Numbered from the stretch's first letter, positions 34,875 to 43,169 are shown. The stretch is 64,000 nucleotides of DNA from Streptomyces marianii (GCF_005795905.1 NZ_VAWE01000001.1:6065001-6129000), one strand, 5' to 3'. Numbers and translations are program-made. The notes: generated by a model not told the origin, from the sequence alone.

Positions 34875-35607
34875 CTACGAAACCAGGGGATTGACAAACG
34901 CCTTCCGCAACCGAGATGCAATTGGCTCCACCACATGGCGCGTATGCCGATAGCCCGCCAGCCACCTGACATTCCGCACCAGGATCTCGTCCGGCGTCCC
35001 CACCAGGCGGAAGTCCCACCCCACGTGATCGCAGGCCGCCCGCGTCGCCTCGAACTTCTCCCAGTCCCGAGGCCGGCGCCGTTCCGCCGGGCGGCAGTCG
35101 AGCACCACTGCGGAACCATCGTCCCGCCGTGCGAAGTAGTCCGGCACGTGCGAGAGACCCTTGCCGTTCCCCGACGTCCAGAACAGCCAGAACGGCTGCG
35201 ACGACACCTCCACCACGGAGACTCTGCTGCTCAATTCGGCTGAGCAGCAGAGTCATGCCGGGAAGGCCGCAACGGTCACCGCGTTGTCGCAGGTCATGGT
35301 CCGCGTGTCGGAGTTGCCCCGGAATTGGGCAGCAGAGTCCACGGACGGGTCAAAGTCCATCAGCATCACGTGATCACGTTTCAGCCAGGACTCGTACCCG
35401 ATGTGCCCGCCCGCCGTCGACGACCACCACAGCCCTGGCAGATGCCGCTGCCTTTTGTACGACTTGAACGCGCGTACCGGCGTGAACGCCCTCGAACCGC
35501 ACTGACCACACATCGGCCAGCGGCCGGCGTAGCTCCGATCCATCTTGCTCGACGTACCCGACCTCGAATCCATTGGCGGGCGGCCCCTGTACGCCGCCGG
35601 CCAGCAC
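34875..35607 (-). pseudogene. Degenerate TnsA-like endonuclease of transposon A
   Basis: Segments match the intact TnsA-like protein at 42304: NGFEVGYVEQDGSELRRPLA, then (another frame) PVRAFKSYKRQRHLPGLWWS and HIGYESWLKRDHVMLMDFDPSV, then SSQPFWLFWTSGNGKGLSHVPDYFARR and VRNVRWLAGYRHTRHVVEPI. It is damaged three ways: a frameshift near 35490, a 120-bp MITE between FDPSV and VEVSSQ that supplies stop codons, and truncation of the C-terminus by the IS3 right end. The divergence from the second copy shows an old, separate element. Confidence 0.85.
35220..35339. mobile_element. 120-bp MITE inside the tnsA remnant
   Basis: Near-perfect 18-bp terminal repeats GACTCTGCTGC(T/C)CAATTC with a 6-bp direct repeat CACGGA on both sides (35214-35219, 35340-35345). 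Its left end carries an extra internal hairpin (GACTCTGCTGCTCA facing TGAGCAGCAGAGTC). Confidence 0.85.
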
Positions 35608-35685
35608 CGCGTAGCCCAGCTTCCACGGATGGCCTAATACTCCAGCCGTAGATCGTGATCTCGGTGGTGAGTGGCGCCTCTCCGC

Positions 35686-36090
35686 CTACCCGAGTTCACC
35701 GAGACGGAGGGCGTCCCTTATCTCGCTGAGCTTCGCGGTTGTCGCCGGGGTCCGTTCCTTCGCCTGTTCGCCGAGACGGAGGGCGTCCTCAATCTCGCTG
35801 AGCTTCGCGGAGGACAGGACGCCCGCCCGCTCGATCAGGTCGTCCTGGGACACGGTGGTCAGCCACGTGCAGGGGGTAAAGCCCGGGCGCGGGAACGCGA
35901 ACCGCAGCACGCCTTCAAAGGGCAGTTCTTCCATGGCACCTACTTGCACTTCGACGCCCAGACCGCTGATGTCGACGCCCGCAGGAGTGACGACCTGCAT
36001 CGCCCGGATCCTGGACGCGTCGTCTGCCGCCAGCAGTACGACCAGCCGCCGCTCGTCGAACTCCACCCACCAGACTTCGCCACGTTGCAC
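35686..36090 (-). CDS. MazF/PemK-type mRNA-interferase-like protein inside an IS
   Basis: 134 aa. VQRGEVWWVEFDERRLVVLLA matches the N-terminal beta-strand and Arg/Gly/Glu motif of MazF/PemK, followed by MQVVTPAGVDISG and CTWLTTVSQDDLIERAGVLSSAKLSEIEDALRLGE, the classic C-terminal end. The last 40 residues contain a second, near-identical AKLSEI-DALRLGE unit, a short internal duplication. MazF family members cleave mRNA. AGGAGG precedes the GTG start. No antitoxin frame is visible in the 89-bp divergent gap or elsewhere in the element. Confidence 0.82.
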   Translation of the reverse strand: MQRGEVWWVEFDERRLVVLLAADDASRIRAMQVVTPAGVDISGLGVEVQVGAMEELPFEGVLRFAFPRPGFTPCTWLTTVSQDDLIERAGVLSSAKLSEIEDALRLGEQAKERTPATTAKLSEIRDALRLGELG

Positions 36091-36179
36091 ATGTCCTCCT
36101 GACTCAGGACGGCAGGCGGAACTGCGCGACCCTGACGCGTTGTGGAGACGGGTGCGGCCACCGTTGATCATCGTGAGTT

Positions 36180-37490
36180 GTGTGGACTGACGAAGAGACG
36201 GTGGCCGCAGGTCACAGCATAGAACCCACCCGTTGGCGGGACGCGTTCGAGGGCCTGATGGGCCGGATCGCGGGGCGCTTCGCCCGGGTCGAACCCCGGC
36301 GCAGGGCGGCGCGGTTGGTGCTCGGTCTATTGGCCGACCTGCCGCGCAAGAACTGCTGGACCATCGCCGAGTGGGCTGGCGAGACCACTCCGGACGGCAT
36401 GCAGCACCTGTTGGGCAGGGCCAAGTGGGATGCCGATCAGGTCCGCGACGACGTGTGCGGCTACGTGGTGGAGCACCTGCACGACGACCGGGCGGTGCTG
36501 GTCGTCGACGAGACCGGCGATGTGAAGAAGGGCACTGGCACGGTCGGCGTCCAGCGCCAATACACCGGCACTGCCGGCCGGATCGAGAACTCCCAAGTCG
36601 CCGTCTACCTGGTTTACGCAGGCAAGCGCGGCCACGCCGCAGTGGACCGGGAACTCTACGTTCCGCGCTCCTGGACCTCCGACCCCGACCGCTGCCGCGC
36701 CGCGGGCCTTGCCGAGGAAACCACCTTCGCCACCAAGCCGGAGCTGGCCACTCGTATGGTCGCCCGGTTCCTGGACGCCGGCCACCAGGCCGCATGGGTT
36801 GCCGGCGACGAGGTCTACGGCGGCGACCCGAAGCTGCGAACCGCACTGGAGGAACGCGGCACCGGCTACGTCCTCGCGGTGGCCTGCTCGCACGAAGTCA
36901 CCACCGGTGCGGGGAAGTTCCGTGCGGACATCTTGGCCAAGAAGGTGCCCAAGCGGGCCTGGCAGAAGCTCTCCGCAGGGGCCGGGGCCAAGGGCCACCG
37001 CGTCTACAACTGGGCAGTCATCGACCTCCCCGACCCCCGCCCCGGGAGTCGTCAGCTACTGATCCGCCGTAACCGCAGCACCGGCGAACTCGCCTACTAC
37101 CGCTGCTACTCGCCCGCGTCCGTGCCGCTGACCGTGCTGGTCAGAGTCGCCGGATCAAGATGGCGGGTGGAGGAGTTTTTCCAGTCGGGCAAGGGCCTGG
37201 CCGCACTCGACGAGCACCAGGTCCGCCGCTATACCTCCTGGTCCCGCTGGGTCACCCTCGCCATGCTCGCGCACGCTTTCCTCGCCGTCGTACGCGCAGA
37301 CGAGCACACCCGCCCCGCACCCGATGCCCTCATTCCGCTCACCTGCAACGAGATCCAGCGCCTGTTCATCACCCTCATCGTCCGACCCGTCCACGACACA
37401 GCCCACCGGCTCGGTTGGTCGAACTGGCGACGCCGCCACCAGGCCCGATCCCAAGCCAGCCACTACCGACGACAAGCCACTCAGGAATGA
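36180..37490 (+). CDS. IS701-family transposase
   Basis: 436 aa, full length for the family. Visible: KNCWTIAEWAGETTPDGMQHLL, VLVVDETGDVKKGTGTVGVQRQYTGTAGRIENSQ with the first Asp, WVAGDEVYGGDPKLR with the second, RWRVEEFFQSGKGLAALDEHQ with the Glu, and the basic tail WSNWRRRHQARSQASHYRR. The GTG start is 89 bp from the divergent MazF-like gene. Frame and both ends are intact, so the element could be active. Confidence 0.9.
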   Translation: MWTDEETVAAGHSIEPTRWRDAFEGLMGRIAGRFARVEPRRRAARLVLGLLADLPRKNCWTIAEWAGETTPDGMQHLLGRAKWDADQVRDDVCGYVVEHLHDDRAVLVVDETGDVKKGTGTVGVQRQYTGTAGRIENSQVAVYLVYAGKRGHAAVDRELYVPRSWTSDPDRCRAAGLAEETTFATKPELATRMVARFLDAGHQAAWVAGDEVYGGDPKLRTALEERGTGYVLAVACSHEVTTGAGKFRADILAKKVPKRAWQKLSAGAGAKGHRVYNWAVIDLPDPRPGSRQLLIRRNRSTGELAYYRCYSPASVPLTVLVRVAGSRWRVEEFFQSGKGLAALDEHQVRRYTSWSRWVTLAMLAHAFLAVVRADEHTRPAPDALIPLTCNEIQRLFITLIVRPVHDTAHRLGWSNWRRRHQARSQASHYRRQATQE

Positions 37491-37607
37491 AGATCACGAA
37501 CTACGGCTGGAGTACTAACGCCAGGTCCGCTCGCAAGGTAACGCGAGACCTCGCAAGATCTTTCGCAACCTATGCCCGGACTTCGTAAGGTTTAGTGAGA
37601 CAAGACA

Positions 37608-37612
37608 GGCAC
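37608..37612. repeat. GGCAC target duplication shared by two Tn7-like elements
   Basis: The same 5 bp occur at 32393-32397, 37608-37612 and 43170-43174, exactly at the outer edges of both Tn7-like elements and between them. Confidence 0.8.
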
Positions 37613-37844
37613 TGTCGTGTGCCTCTGAAGGTTGCATACCCCGAGACCCTGACCAGCGAGGTGGAGAGTCTCGCTGCGCAGCGAGCTGCGGAGTCGTGCA
37701 GATCTACCTTGCATTTTTTGGAAGCGAGTGAGGCTGAGTGCGAGAGCTGTGGGGCGCTTGACGCTCCGGGCCGGAGTTCCGCTGTCAGCGGGTGCGTCTA
37801 TCTTTCGGGCGGGATCGTCCAAAGCTGGCAGTGAGAGGTGAGGC

Positions 37845-38558
37845 ATGGTGCGGGTGACGGATGCTCGGCTGAGGGCAGGTGCGGAGGTTGCTGAGTACCT
37901 GGAGGAGGTCCTTACTGCGGGTGCGCGGCTGGGTGTGCTGTCCGACCATCCACTGACCTTCGTTGAAGTGGTCGAGGTCTCGGAGGTGACATCGATCCGG
38001 ATACCCAGTGGCCGTCTCATCGTGGACTCGCCGTGGACGGACGAGGAGCCCCGCGAGCTCAAGGAGCGGATCTCACCTGGTGTTTATCGCGTGGATGCCG
38101 CTTGGGTGGAGGCTCCCCACGAATTCATGGGCGAGTACGTTTCCGGCCGGGAGTGTGCAGCGATTCGCTTGTGTGTCAGGGATGCCCCCGTCGTCGGTTG
38201 GGAGATGGGTCTCGCGGTGGGCGACGACATCGAGCGGCTTCAGAAGGGGCAGGAGGTTGGGTTCGAAACCGATACCGCCATGGGCTGCTTCTCCGACGCT
38301 GTTGCATGGTCGGCGTTGACCGCGCCGTTCCGCAGCTTTCGGGAGGCGTGCGAGAGCCGCGAGCCAGGCACGTTCGTGTCCCGTGACACCGCGGGCCTGT
38401 GCGATGGGTACTTCGAACGGTCCCCTGACGAGTCTCATGGCGCTGACCTGCTCACCTTCGTGGCCAACGAAGGGCGAACTGTCGTCTGGCTCGGCCGCAC
38501 GGACAGCGGCAGCGTCGCCTCGATCGTCGTGGTCCCGCACCTAGACATGTTGGCCTGA
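37845..38558 (+). CDS. DUF4241-family protein (immunity-like cargo)
   Basis: 237 aa. GRLIVDSPWTDEEPREL, GVYRVDAAWVE, AAIRLCVRDAPVVGWEMGLAVGDD and DTAMGCFSDAVAWSAL fit the DUF4241 pattern, a family often found as cargo and in predicted immunity or defence contexts. GAGAGGTGAGGC precedes the ATG. It takes the left cargo position in transposon B, as the SMI1/KNR4 gene does in A. No toxin gene is next to it. Confidence 0.8.
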   Translation: MVRVTDARLRAGAEVAEYLEEVLTAGARLGVLSDHPLTFVEVVEVSEVTSIRIPSGRLIVDSPWTDEEPRELKERISPGVYRVDAAWVEAPHEFMGEYVSGRECAAIRLCVRDAPVVGWEMGLAVGDDIERLQKGQEVGFETDTAMGCFSDAVAWSALTAPFRSFREACESREPGTFVSRDTAGLCDGYFERSPDESHGADLLTFVANEGRTVVWLGRTDSGSVASIVVVPHLDMLA

Positions 38559-38894
38559 GCTGCCCGTGCAGGATGAAGCCTCACGCGCGGGAGGGTTTCG
38601 AGGTCACGGATACCGGTTGAGATGAGGGAGGTAGTGAGGGTGGGGGTTCCTCGTGGAGATCCGCACGTGAGACCACGCGCGTCGGTAAACAGACGCGAGA
38701 TGGCGGTGCCGTTCCAGGGAGTCGCCGGCTCGCTTGGTGGGGTCGAATTCTCGTGCCTGGCGTTCCTGGGCGCGGCGTGTAGCGACGTGTAGATGAGGCC
38801 GGTAGAGGTGAGGAGTCCGGGTTGGCTTTCTGTCTGGAAAGAGGCGGATCGGAGCCACCGGAGGGCGTCGGGAATTGACGTCAGCCCAATGAAG

Positions 38895-39895
38895 TCTTCT
38901 CGGCAACGTGACGGTTGCGGTGTGTGATGGTGCCGGGCGGCGGGATGGTGACTCGGCGTCAGACATGAGTGAAGCCCCTGGTAGGAACGGGTCTGCGAAG
39001 ATCACGTTCCGTACAACCAGAGGCTCCACGTGCCCTCCAGTATCACCTACACCGCCGTGCTCGATGTCCGCAGGGCGACCGCCGAGCATCTCGCGAAGCT
39101 ACTGCGCGGGCACCGCGAGCAGCTCGGGACCCGCAAGGGCACTCGAGCGCTGGGCGTCTTCAAACAGGCGGTACTCGTGCTGCGCTGGTTCGTCGACGGT
39201 ACCCGGCTGGTCCAGCTCGCCCGGGACAACGGCATCTCGGTACCGACCGCCTACCGCTACCTGCACGAAGGACTGACCGTGCTCGCCGATCATGCGCCCG
39301 ATCTGTCCACCGCGCTGGAGCGGGCGGTGGCGGCCGGGTACACCCATCTCAACCTAGACGGCACGGTCATCCGCACCGACCGGGTGGCCGCCGCCGGCCC
39401 CAACGGCGCGGACCTGTGGTGGTCGGGCAAGCACAAGCATCACGGAGGAAACGTGCAGGTCATCGCCGCCCCGGACGGCTGGCCGATCTGGGTCTCCCCG
39501 GTCCGCCCGGGCCGCGAGCACGACACCACCTGCGCACGGGCCCACGGCCTCGTCGACGCCCTGAACCGGCTCGCCGCCACCCTGGGCATCCCGACCCTGA
39601 CCGACCTCGGCTACGAGAACGCCGGGCCCGGCTTCCGCCACCCGGTCAAGAAGCCCAAGGGCGGTGAACTCGCCGAGCCCGACCAGGCGTTCAACGCCGT
39701 GGTCCGAGGCGTCCACGCTGTCGCCGAACGCGCCAACGCCCTGCTGAAGGTCACTTTCAAGGCCCTGCGCAGGGTCAGCCTCGACCCCGCGGCCATCACC
39801 CGCATCGCCCGAGCCGCCCTCGTCCTGCTCCAGCTCGAACACGGCCGCACTGCCTGAACGAAGATCACAAACCGTCACGAGACGTTACCGAGAAG
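38895..39895 (+). mobile_element. IS5-family (ISL2-type) insertion sequence
   Basis: Inverted ends CTTCTCGGcAACGT and CTTCTCGGtAACGT (inward), with a 3-bp flank AGT on both sides (38892-38894, 39896-39898), fitting the ANT duplication of the ISL2 group. It encodes one transposase and is inserted in transposon B next to the tnsC remnant. Confidence 0.82.
39030..39857 (+). CDS. IS5-family (DDE_Tnp_4) transposase
   Basis: 275 aa. N-terminal HTH (GTRKGTRALGVFKQAVLVLRWFVDGTRLVQLARDNGISVPTAYRYLHEG), then the catalytic domain with HLNLDGTVIRTDRV, WWSGKHKHHGGNVQVIAAPDGWPIWVSPVRPGREHDTTCAR, TLTDLGYENAG and HAVAERANALLK containing the Glu. The single uninterrupted frame and intact ends suggest a complete element. 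Confidence 0.9.
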   Translation: MPSSITYTAVLDVRRATAEHLAKLLRGHREQLGTRKGTRALGVFKQAVLVLRWFVDGTRLVQLARDNGISVPTAYRYLHEGLTVLADHAPDLSTALERAVAAGYTHLNLDGTVIRTDRVAAAGPNGADLWWSGKHKHHGGNVQVIAAPDGWPIWVSPVRPGREHDTTCARAHGLVDALNRLAATLGIPTLTDLGYENAGPGFRHPVKKPKGGELAEPDQAFNAVVRGVHAVAERANALLKVTFKALRRVSLDPAAITRIARAALVLLQLEHGRTA

Positions 39896-39918
39896 AGTTC
39901 AATGACTGATCGGGTCGT

Positions 39919-40290
39919 TCACTCGATCTCGGGTGTAGGGCGGGCAGGACAGGATTCGTCCCGGCCGGAGGCGCCGGAGAGGATCACGCCGCGGCGGGCG
40001 GAGATCTGGTTGCGGTTGAGCTGGATCAGTAACCGGGAGGTGGCGGTGACCTTGCGGATGACCGGGGTGTTCACCATCGGCAGATCGGCGTGATACTCGC
40101 GGCGCCGTTCGTCCTCACGCATCCCTTCCCGCGGACCCAGCGCTGCCCGTTCACCGGCTGTCAGCAGCCGGGGCGGGACTGGCTCGTGGCCGACGAAGTG
40201 ACGCCATCCCTCCTTGGTAGTCAGCGGGTTGTCCGGCGGAACCTGTGAGGCCGGGGCCGCCTCCGGGGCGGACGGGGAGGACGTGCTCAT
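39919..40290 (-). pseudogene. TnsC/TniB-like ATPase truncated at its Walker A loop
   Basis: The 123-codon frame has the TniB-type N-terminus: TTKEGWRHFVGH, ADLPMVNTPVIRKVTATSRLLIQLNRNQ, then RRGVILSGASG, where the P-loop GTGKT should follow. Instead it runs into RDESCPARPTPEIE and stops, so the ATPase and everything after it is lost (breakpoint about 39975). The ATG overlaps the tnsB stop (ATGA), showing the ancestral tnsA-tnsB-tnsC operon. In this family TnsC activates TnsB and selects targets, so loss should disable autonomous movement. Confidence 0.85.
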
Positions 40291-42314
40291 AGCCACCTCT
40301 CGGCTTCTGCGTGAGCGTCGAAGATCCCGAACTCCACCGCCGCCGCGGGCGGCTGGACCTCGGGCTCCGGCTCCGCGCGGCGTTCGGTCTCGGGCGCCGC
40401 TGCGGGCGCGGGGACGGCGCGGGCGGTGCGGGTTCGTGCGGCCACTTTGGCCGACCGGGTGTCAGGGCCGTGCTCGGCGCGGGTGAGCAAACTGTCCAGG
40501 ACGCGGGCGACGGCCGTTTCGTTGGTGTCGTCCAGTCCGGCCTCGGCTGCTAGGCGGCGCGCGTGTTGCCAGGTGAAGTCCGCGAACGGCGCGTTCACGA
40601 GGGGCCACTGCGTCCAGGGCGCGGTGATCCAACCGCCCGGTGTGCGGACGAACACCTGGGACAGGTCGTAGGGGTCGTAGTGCACTTCCCACAGACCGCG
40701 CTTGGCGGTGATCCCGGAGTGCTCGCGTCGATGCGGCGCCAGGGCGGGGCAGTCGTAGGTGCGGTAGCTGATCTGGATGCCGTAGTCGTTGATCGCCCGC
40801 CAGGCCACCGGCAGCAGTTCGAGGTAGTCCTCGCCGCGGAGCACGAGCGGCAGATAGCCGCAGGCCGCCACCAGCGAGGCGTACTTGTCGTTCGGCGACA
40901 TCGCCCTCTTCGGGCGGAACGGGTCGCGCAGAGTGCTGTGCGGCCGCACCTGCCACCCGGCCAGCAGCCACTCATCCAGCAGGTCCTGAAGCTCCGGGAC
41001 CGTCCAGACGGCCCGGTCCTCGACTCGTTCGCCGCGGCGGGAGACATCCCGCCCGGTGTAGCCGGCCAGGTGTTGGGTGAACAGCGTGTTGATCGAGGAG
41101 AACGTGGCTTCCACGATCGCCTTGTCGGTCGGCGTGCGGGGACGCGCTCGCTGGACTGAGATGCCGAGCCTCTCGCAGGCGCGCAGGAACGTGTCGGAGA
41201 TGAACACCTTGCCGCCGTCGATGACGACTGTGTCCGGCACGATCACCGGTTTCGCCGCGGCCTGCTCCATCCGCGCGTCCGCGTCCAGCAGCCGCATGTG
41301 AGGCATTCGAGACGCCGCCATGCGTAACGACTCGGACCAGCCAGGCCGCATCGGTTCGGGCACCAGCATCCGGGCCAGCAGCAGCGAGGCGTCCACCGCC
41401 TTGGTGCCCACCGGCCGCAGCACTGCGGCGCAAACCGTGCGGGTGGCGACGTCGACCGCGATCGTCAGATCCGCGCGGGCCGTCACCCCGGAGTCGAGCA
41501 CCACCATCACATCCAGCGGGGTGGAGTCGATCTGTACTTGTTCCCCGGGCCGGTCCGCGAACGTCGGCGTGAACGGCCCTTGCGGCCGGTTCGCCGCCTG
41601 GCGCCGCGTGACCGCCGAACCGAAGGTGTGCCGCCCGGCTGAGAGCGCGTCGATCAGCTTGTAGAAGGTGTTCTTGCTCGGCAGCGGCACCACCCCCTCA
41701 CCATGGGTCATTTCCACTGCTTTGATCACCCTGCGGATCAGGCGCGAGCGGGTCCCCGTCGACGTGTGCGTCTCCGCGTCGAGGACCTCACGGATCGCCG
41801 CCACCAAGCGGGCATCCGCCCGCCCGGTCGGTTCCGATGTCCGCACCAGACGCTGATCGACCAGCCCCCAGAGCCCCTGCCGGGCATAACGGGCCCGCTT
41901 CTCGTTCACCGTTCGCAGGCCCACTCCCAGCTCGTCAGCCTTCGCCTGGGCCCGCTCGACCAGCGGATGTTCCGCCGGGTCGTATTCAGGCCGTGGAGAA
42001 GCGCCCGGCTTGGCGCTGGAGGGCAGCCCCCTGTTGACCTCCAGGACATGGCTCTCCCACTCCTTCGCCGCCGTCAGCACCGGCTTCGGTAACGTCGCCA
42101 GCAGCCCGGACGGCTCCAGCGCGGGCAGGGGCTCCGTGCCCGTGACGGCGAAGTCCGGCGCCGCCATCAGGTGCGAGGCCAGCACCACCGACTCCGTCCC
42201 GGACTGAGACCGCAGCCGCACCGACGTCCCGGCGAGCGCCACCACCAGGTGGTCCCCGTCGTCGTAGGTGATCCAGTCACCGGGGCGAAGCACCGCCCCG
42301 CGCTCAGCAGCCAC
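40287..42314 (-). CDS. TnsB-like transposase (DDE, Mu/Tn7 type)
   Basis: 675 aa. N-terminal DNA-binding helices precede an rve-type DDE core: GEQVQIDSTPLDVMVV (Asp), TVVIDGGKVFISDTFLRACE (Asp) and TDKAIVEATFSSINTLF (Glu). A Mu-type beta-barrel C-terminal domain follows (HYDPYDLSQVFVRTPGGWITA). The protein cuts and joins transposon 3' ends. The GTG start overlaps the tnsA stop by 11 bases, and tnsC starts on its stop. An upstream in-frame ATG at 42425 lies inside tnsA and is rejected. No damage is visible. Confidence 0.88.
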   Translation of the reverse strand: MAAERGAVLRPGDWITYDDGDHLVVALAGTSVRLRSQSGTESVVLASHLMAAPDFAVTGTEPLPALEPSGLLATLPKPVLTAAKEWESHVLEVNRGLPSSAKPGASPRPEYDPAEHPLVERAQAKADELGVGLRTVNEKRARYARQGLWGLVDQRLVRTSEPTGRADARLVAAIREVLDAETHTSTGTRSRLIRRVIKAVEMTHGEGVVPLPSKNTFYKLIDALSAGRHTFGSAVTRRQAANRPQGPFTPTFADRPGEQVQIDSTPLDVMVVLDSGVTARADLTIAVDVATRTVCAAVLRPVGTKAVDASLLLARMLVPEPMRPGWSESLRMAASRMPHMRLLDADARMEQAAAKPVIVPDTVVIDGGKVFISDTFLRACERLGISVQRARPRTPTDKAIVEATFSSINTLFTQHLAGYTGRDVSRRGERVEDRAVWTVPELQDLLDEWLLAGWQVRPHSTLRDPFRPKRAMSPNDKYASLVAACGYLPLVLRGEDYLELLPVAWRAINDYGIQISYRTYDCPALAPHRREHSGITAKRGLWEVHYDPYDLSQVFVRTPGGWITAPWTQWPLVNAPFADFTWQHARRLAAEAGLDDTNETAVARVLDSLLTRAEHGPDTRSAKVAARTRTARAVPAPAAAPETERRAEPEPEVQPPAAAVEFGIFDAHAEAERWL

Positions 42315-43071
42315 CGGCCACCCCCACGGACACCGCAGCTTCAGTGTGCAGCGGAACGGACACGTCCACGGCCAGCTCGTGAGTCCACAGCAGGTGGAAC
42401 AGCACCGGTAGCACCGCGATCTCATCCCCCACCGAGGCGGCCCCGCTCATCAACGGCCGCGGCTCGGCGAACGCGACCAGCAACTCCGAGGCGACTGACT
42501 CCAGCCGGTGCCGCGGGTGCCGGTAGCCGGCCAGCCAACGCACATTGCGTACCACGATTGCGTCCGGCGCCCCCACCAGGGAGAACTCCCACCCCACCTG
42601 AGCACAAGCTGTCTGCGTGGCCTCGAACTTCGCCATGTCCCTCGGCTTGCGGCGGTCCGCCGGACGGCAGTCGACCACGACCGCCGTGCCGTCCTCCCGG
42701 CGGGCGAAGTAGTCCGGCGCGTGCGAGACGCCCTTGCCTGCATCCGACCGCCAGAACAGCCAGAACGGCTGCGACGAGATCCCCACCACAGACGGGTCGA
42801 AGTCCAGCAGCATCACGTGATCGCGCTCCAGCCAGGACTCGTAGCCGATATGGCCGCCGACCGTCGCCGACCACCACAGACCTGGCAGATGCCGCTGCCC
42901 CTGGTACGACTGGAACGCGCGTACCGGAGCGACGTCCTCGAACCTCACTGCCCAGGCATTCGCCAGCGGCAGGCGGAACTCGGACCCGTCTCGGTCGGCG
43001 TACGCGACCTCGAACCCCTCCACCGGTGGCCGGGTGATCCCTCCCGGCAGCACCTCTAACGCATGTACCAC
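42304..43071 (-). CDS. TnsA-like endonuclease
   Basis: 255 aa, GTG start. The endonuclease core has GHIGYESWLERDHVMLLDFDPSVVGISSQPFWLFW (Glu, Asp and Gln) and HAPDYFARREDGTAVVVDCRP, the restriction-like fold of TnsA, which cuts the 5' ends so that Tn7-type elements move by cut and paste. It is the first gene inside the right end, 98 bp from the terminus, and is coupled to tnsB. The intact copy and the broken copy at 34875 share long identical stretches. Confidence 0.85.
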   Translation of the reverse strand: MVHALEVLPGGITRPPVEGFEVAYADRDGSEFRLPLANAWAVRFEDVAPVRAFQSYQGQRHLPGLWWSATVGGHIGYESWLERDHVMLLDFDPSVVGISSQPFWLFWRSDAGKGVSHAPDYFARREDGTAVVVDCRPADRRKPRDMAKFEATQTACAQVGWEFSLVGAPDAIVVRNVRWLAGYRHPRHRLESVASELLVAFAEPRPLMSGAASVGDEIAVLPVLFHLLWTHELAVDVSVPLHTEAAVSVGVAGGC

Positions 43072-43089
43072 GACCGGTTAACGCGTCCC

Positions 43090-43169
43090 CCGATGCAAGG
43101 TCACTCTGACCACTGCGAGATTGGATGCAGAGTCAAGCTGACCTTTGCAGGGTTCAGAGCTACAGGACA
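43090..43169. repeat. Right end of transposon B with repeated TnsB-like sites
   Basis: GATGCAAGGTCA, CACTGCGAGATT, GATGCAGAGTCA and TTGCAGGGTTCA repeat at about 18-20-bp steps before the terminus. Similar sites TCGCAAGGTAAC, TCGCAAGATC, TCGCAACC and TCGTAAGG lie before the right end of transposon A (37530-37595). Confidence 0.65.

Larger units (their letters stand above)
33386..34896 (+). mobile_element. IS3-family insertion sequence
   Basis: Imperfect inverted repeats align at TGaCcATCCCCTcGT (33386) and TGtCaATCCCCTgGT (34896 inward). It has the orfA/orfB layout typical of IS3. The 3-bp flanks do not match (CCC versus AAC), suggesting an adjacent deletion after insertion. Its right end truncates the tnsA remnant of transposon A. 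Confidence 0.8.
35638..37514 (+). mobile_element. IS701-family element carrying a MazF/PemK-like passenger gene
   Basis: 1,877 bp. Terminal repeats TACTCCAGCCGTAG-A/T-TCGTGATCT have one mismatch over 24 bp. A 4-bp duplication CTAA flanks it (35634-35637, 37515-37518), fitting the YTAR target of IS701. It holds the transposase gene on the plus strand and a toxin-like gene on the minus strand, both fully inside the ends. Confidence 0.88.
32398..37607. mobile_element. Tn7-like transposon A, degenerate
   Basis: Left end TGTCCTGTCCGACTGAACC at 32398. Right end, read inward, TGTCTTGTCTCACTAAACC at 37607. GGCAC flanks both ends (32393-32397, 37608-37612), a 5-bp target duplication as made by Tn7-type transposases. 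Several TCGCAAGG/GGTTGCA-like sites repeat near each end, as expected for TnsB binding. Contents are an SMI1/KNR4 gene, an IS3 element, a broken tnsA and an IS701 element; tnsB and tnsC are missing. Confidence 0.75.
37613..43169. mobile_element. Tn7-like transposon B
   Basis: Left end TGTCGTGTGCCTCTGAAGG at 37613. Right end, read inward, TGTCCTGTAGCTCTGAACC at 43169. GGCAC on both sides. It carries tnsA and tnsB, a tnsC cut at its P-loop, a nested IS5-family element and a DUF4241 cargo gene. Repeated GATGCAAGG/TTGCAGGG-like sites lie next to the right end. Without full tnsC it should not move on its own. Confidence 0.75.

Noticed and set aside
37613..37844. Small plus-strand frame before the DUF4241 gene
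   Set aside because: It lies over the transposon left end and its repeated binding sites, and has no start signal.
38604..39089. 161-codon minus-strand frame next to the nested IS5 element
   Set aside because: It crosses the IS end, and its composition (Arg/His/Pro-rich) and lack of family features do not support a gene.
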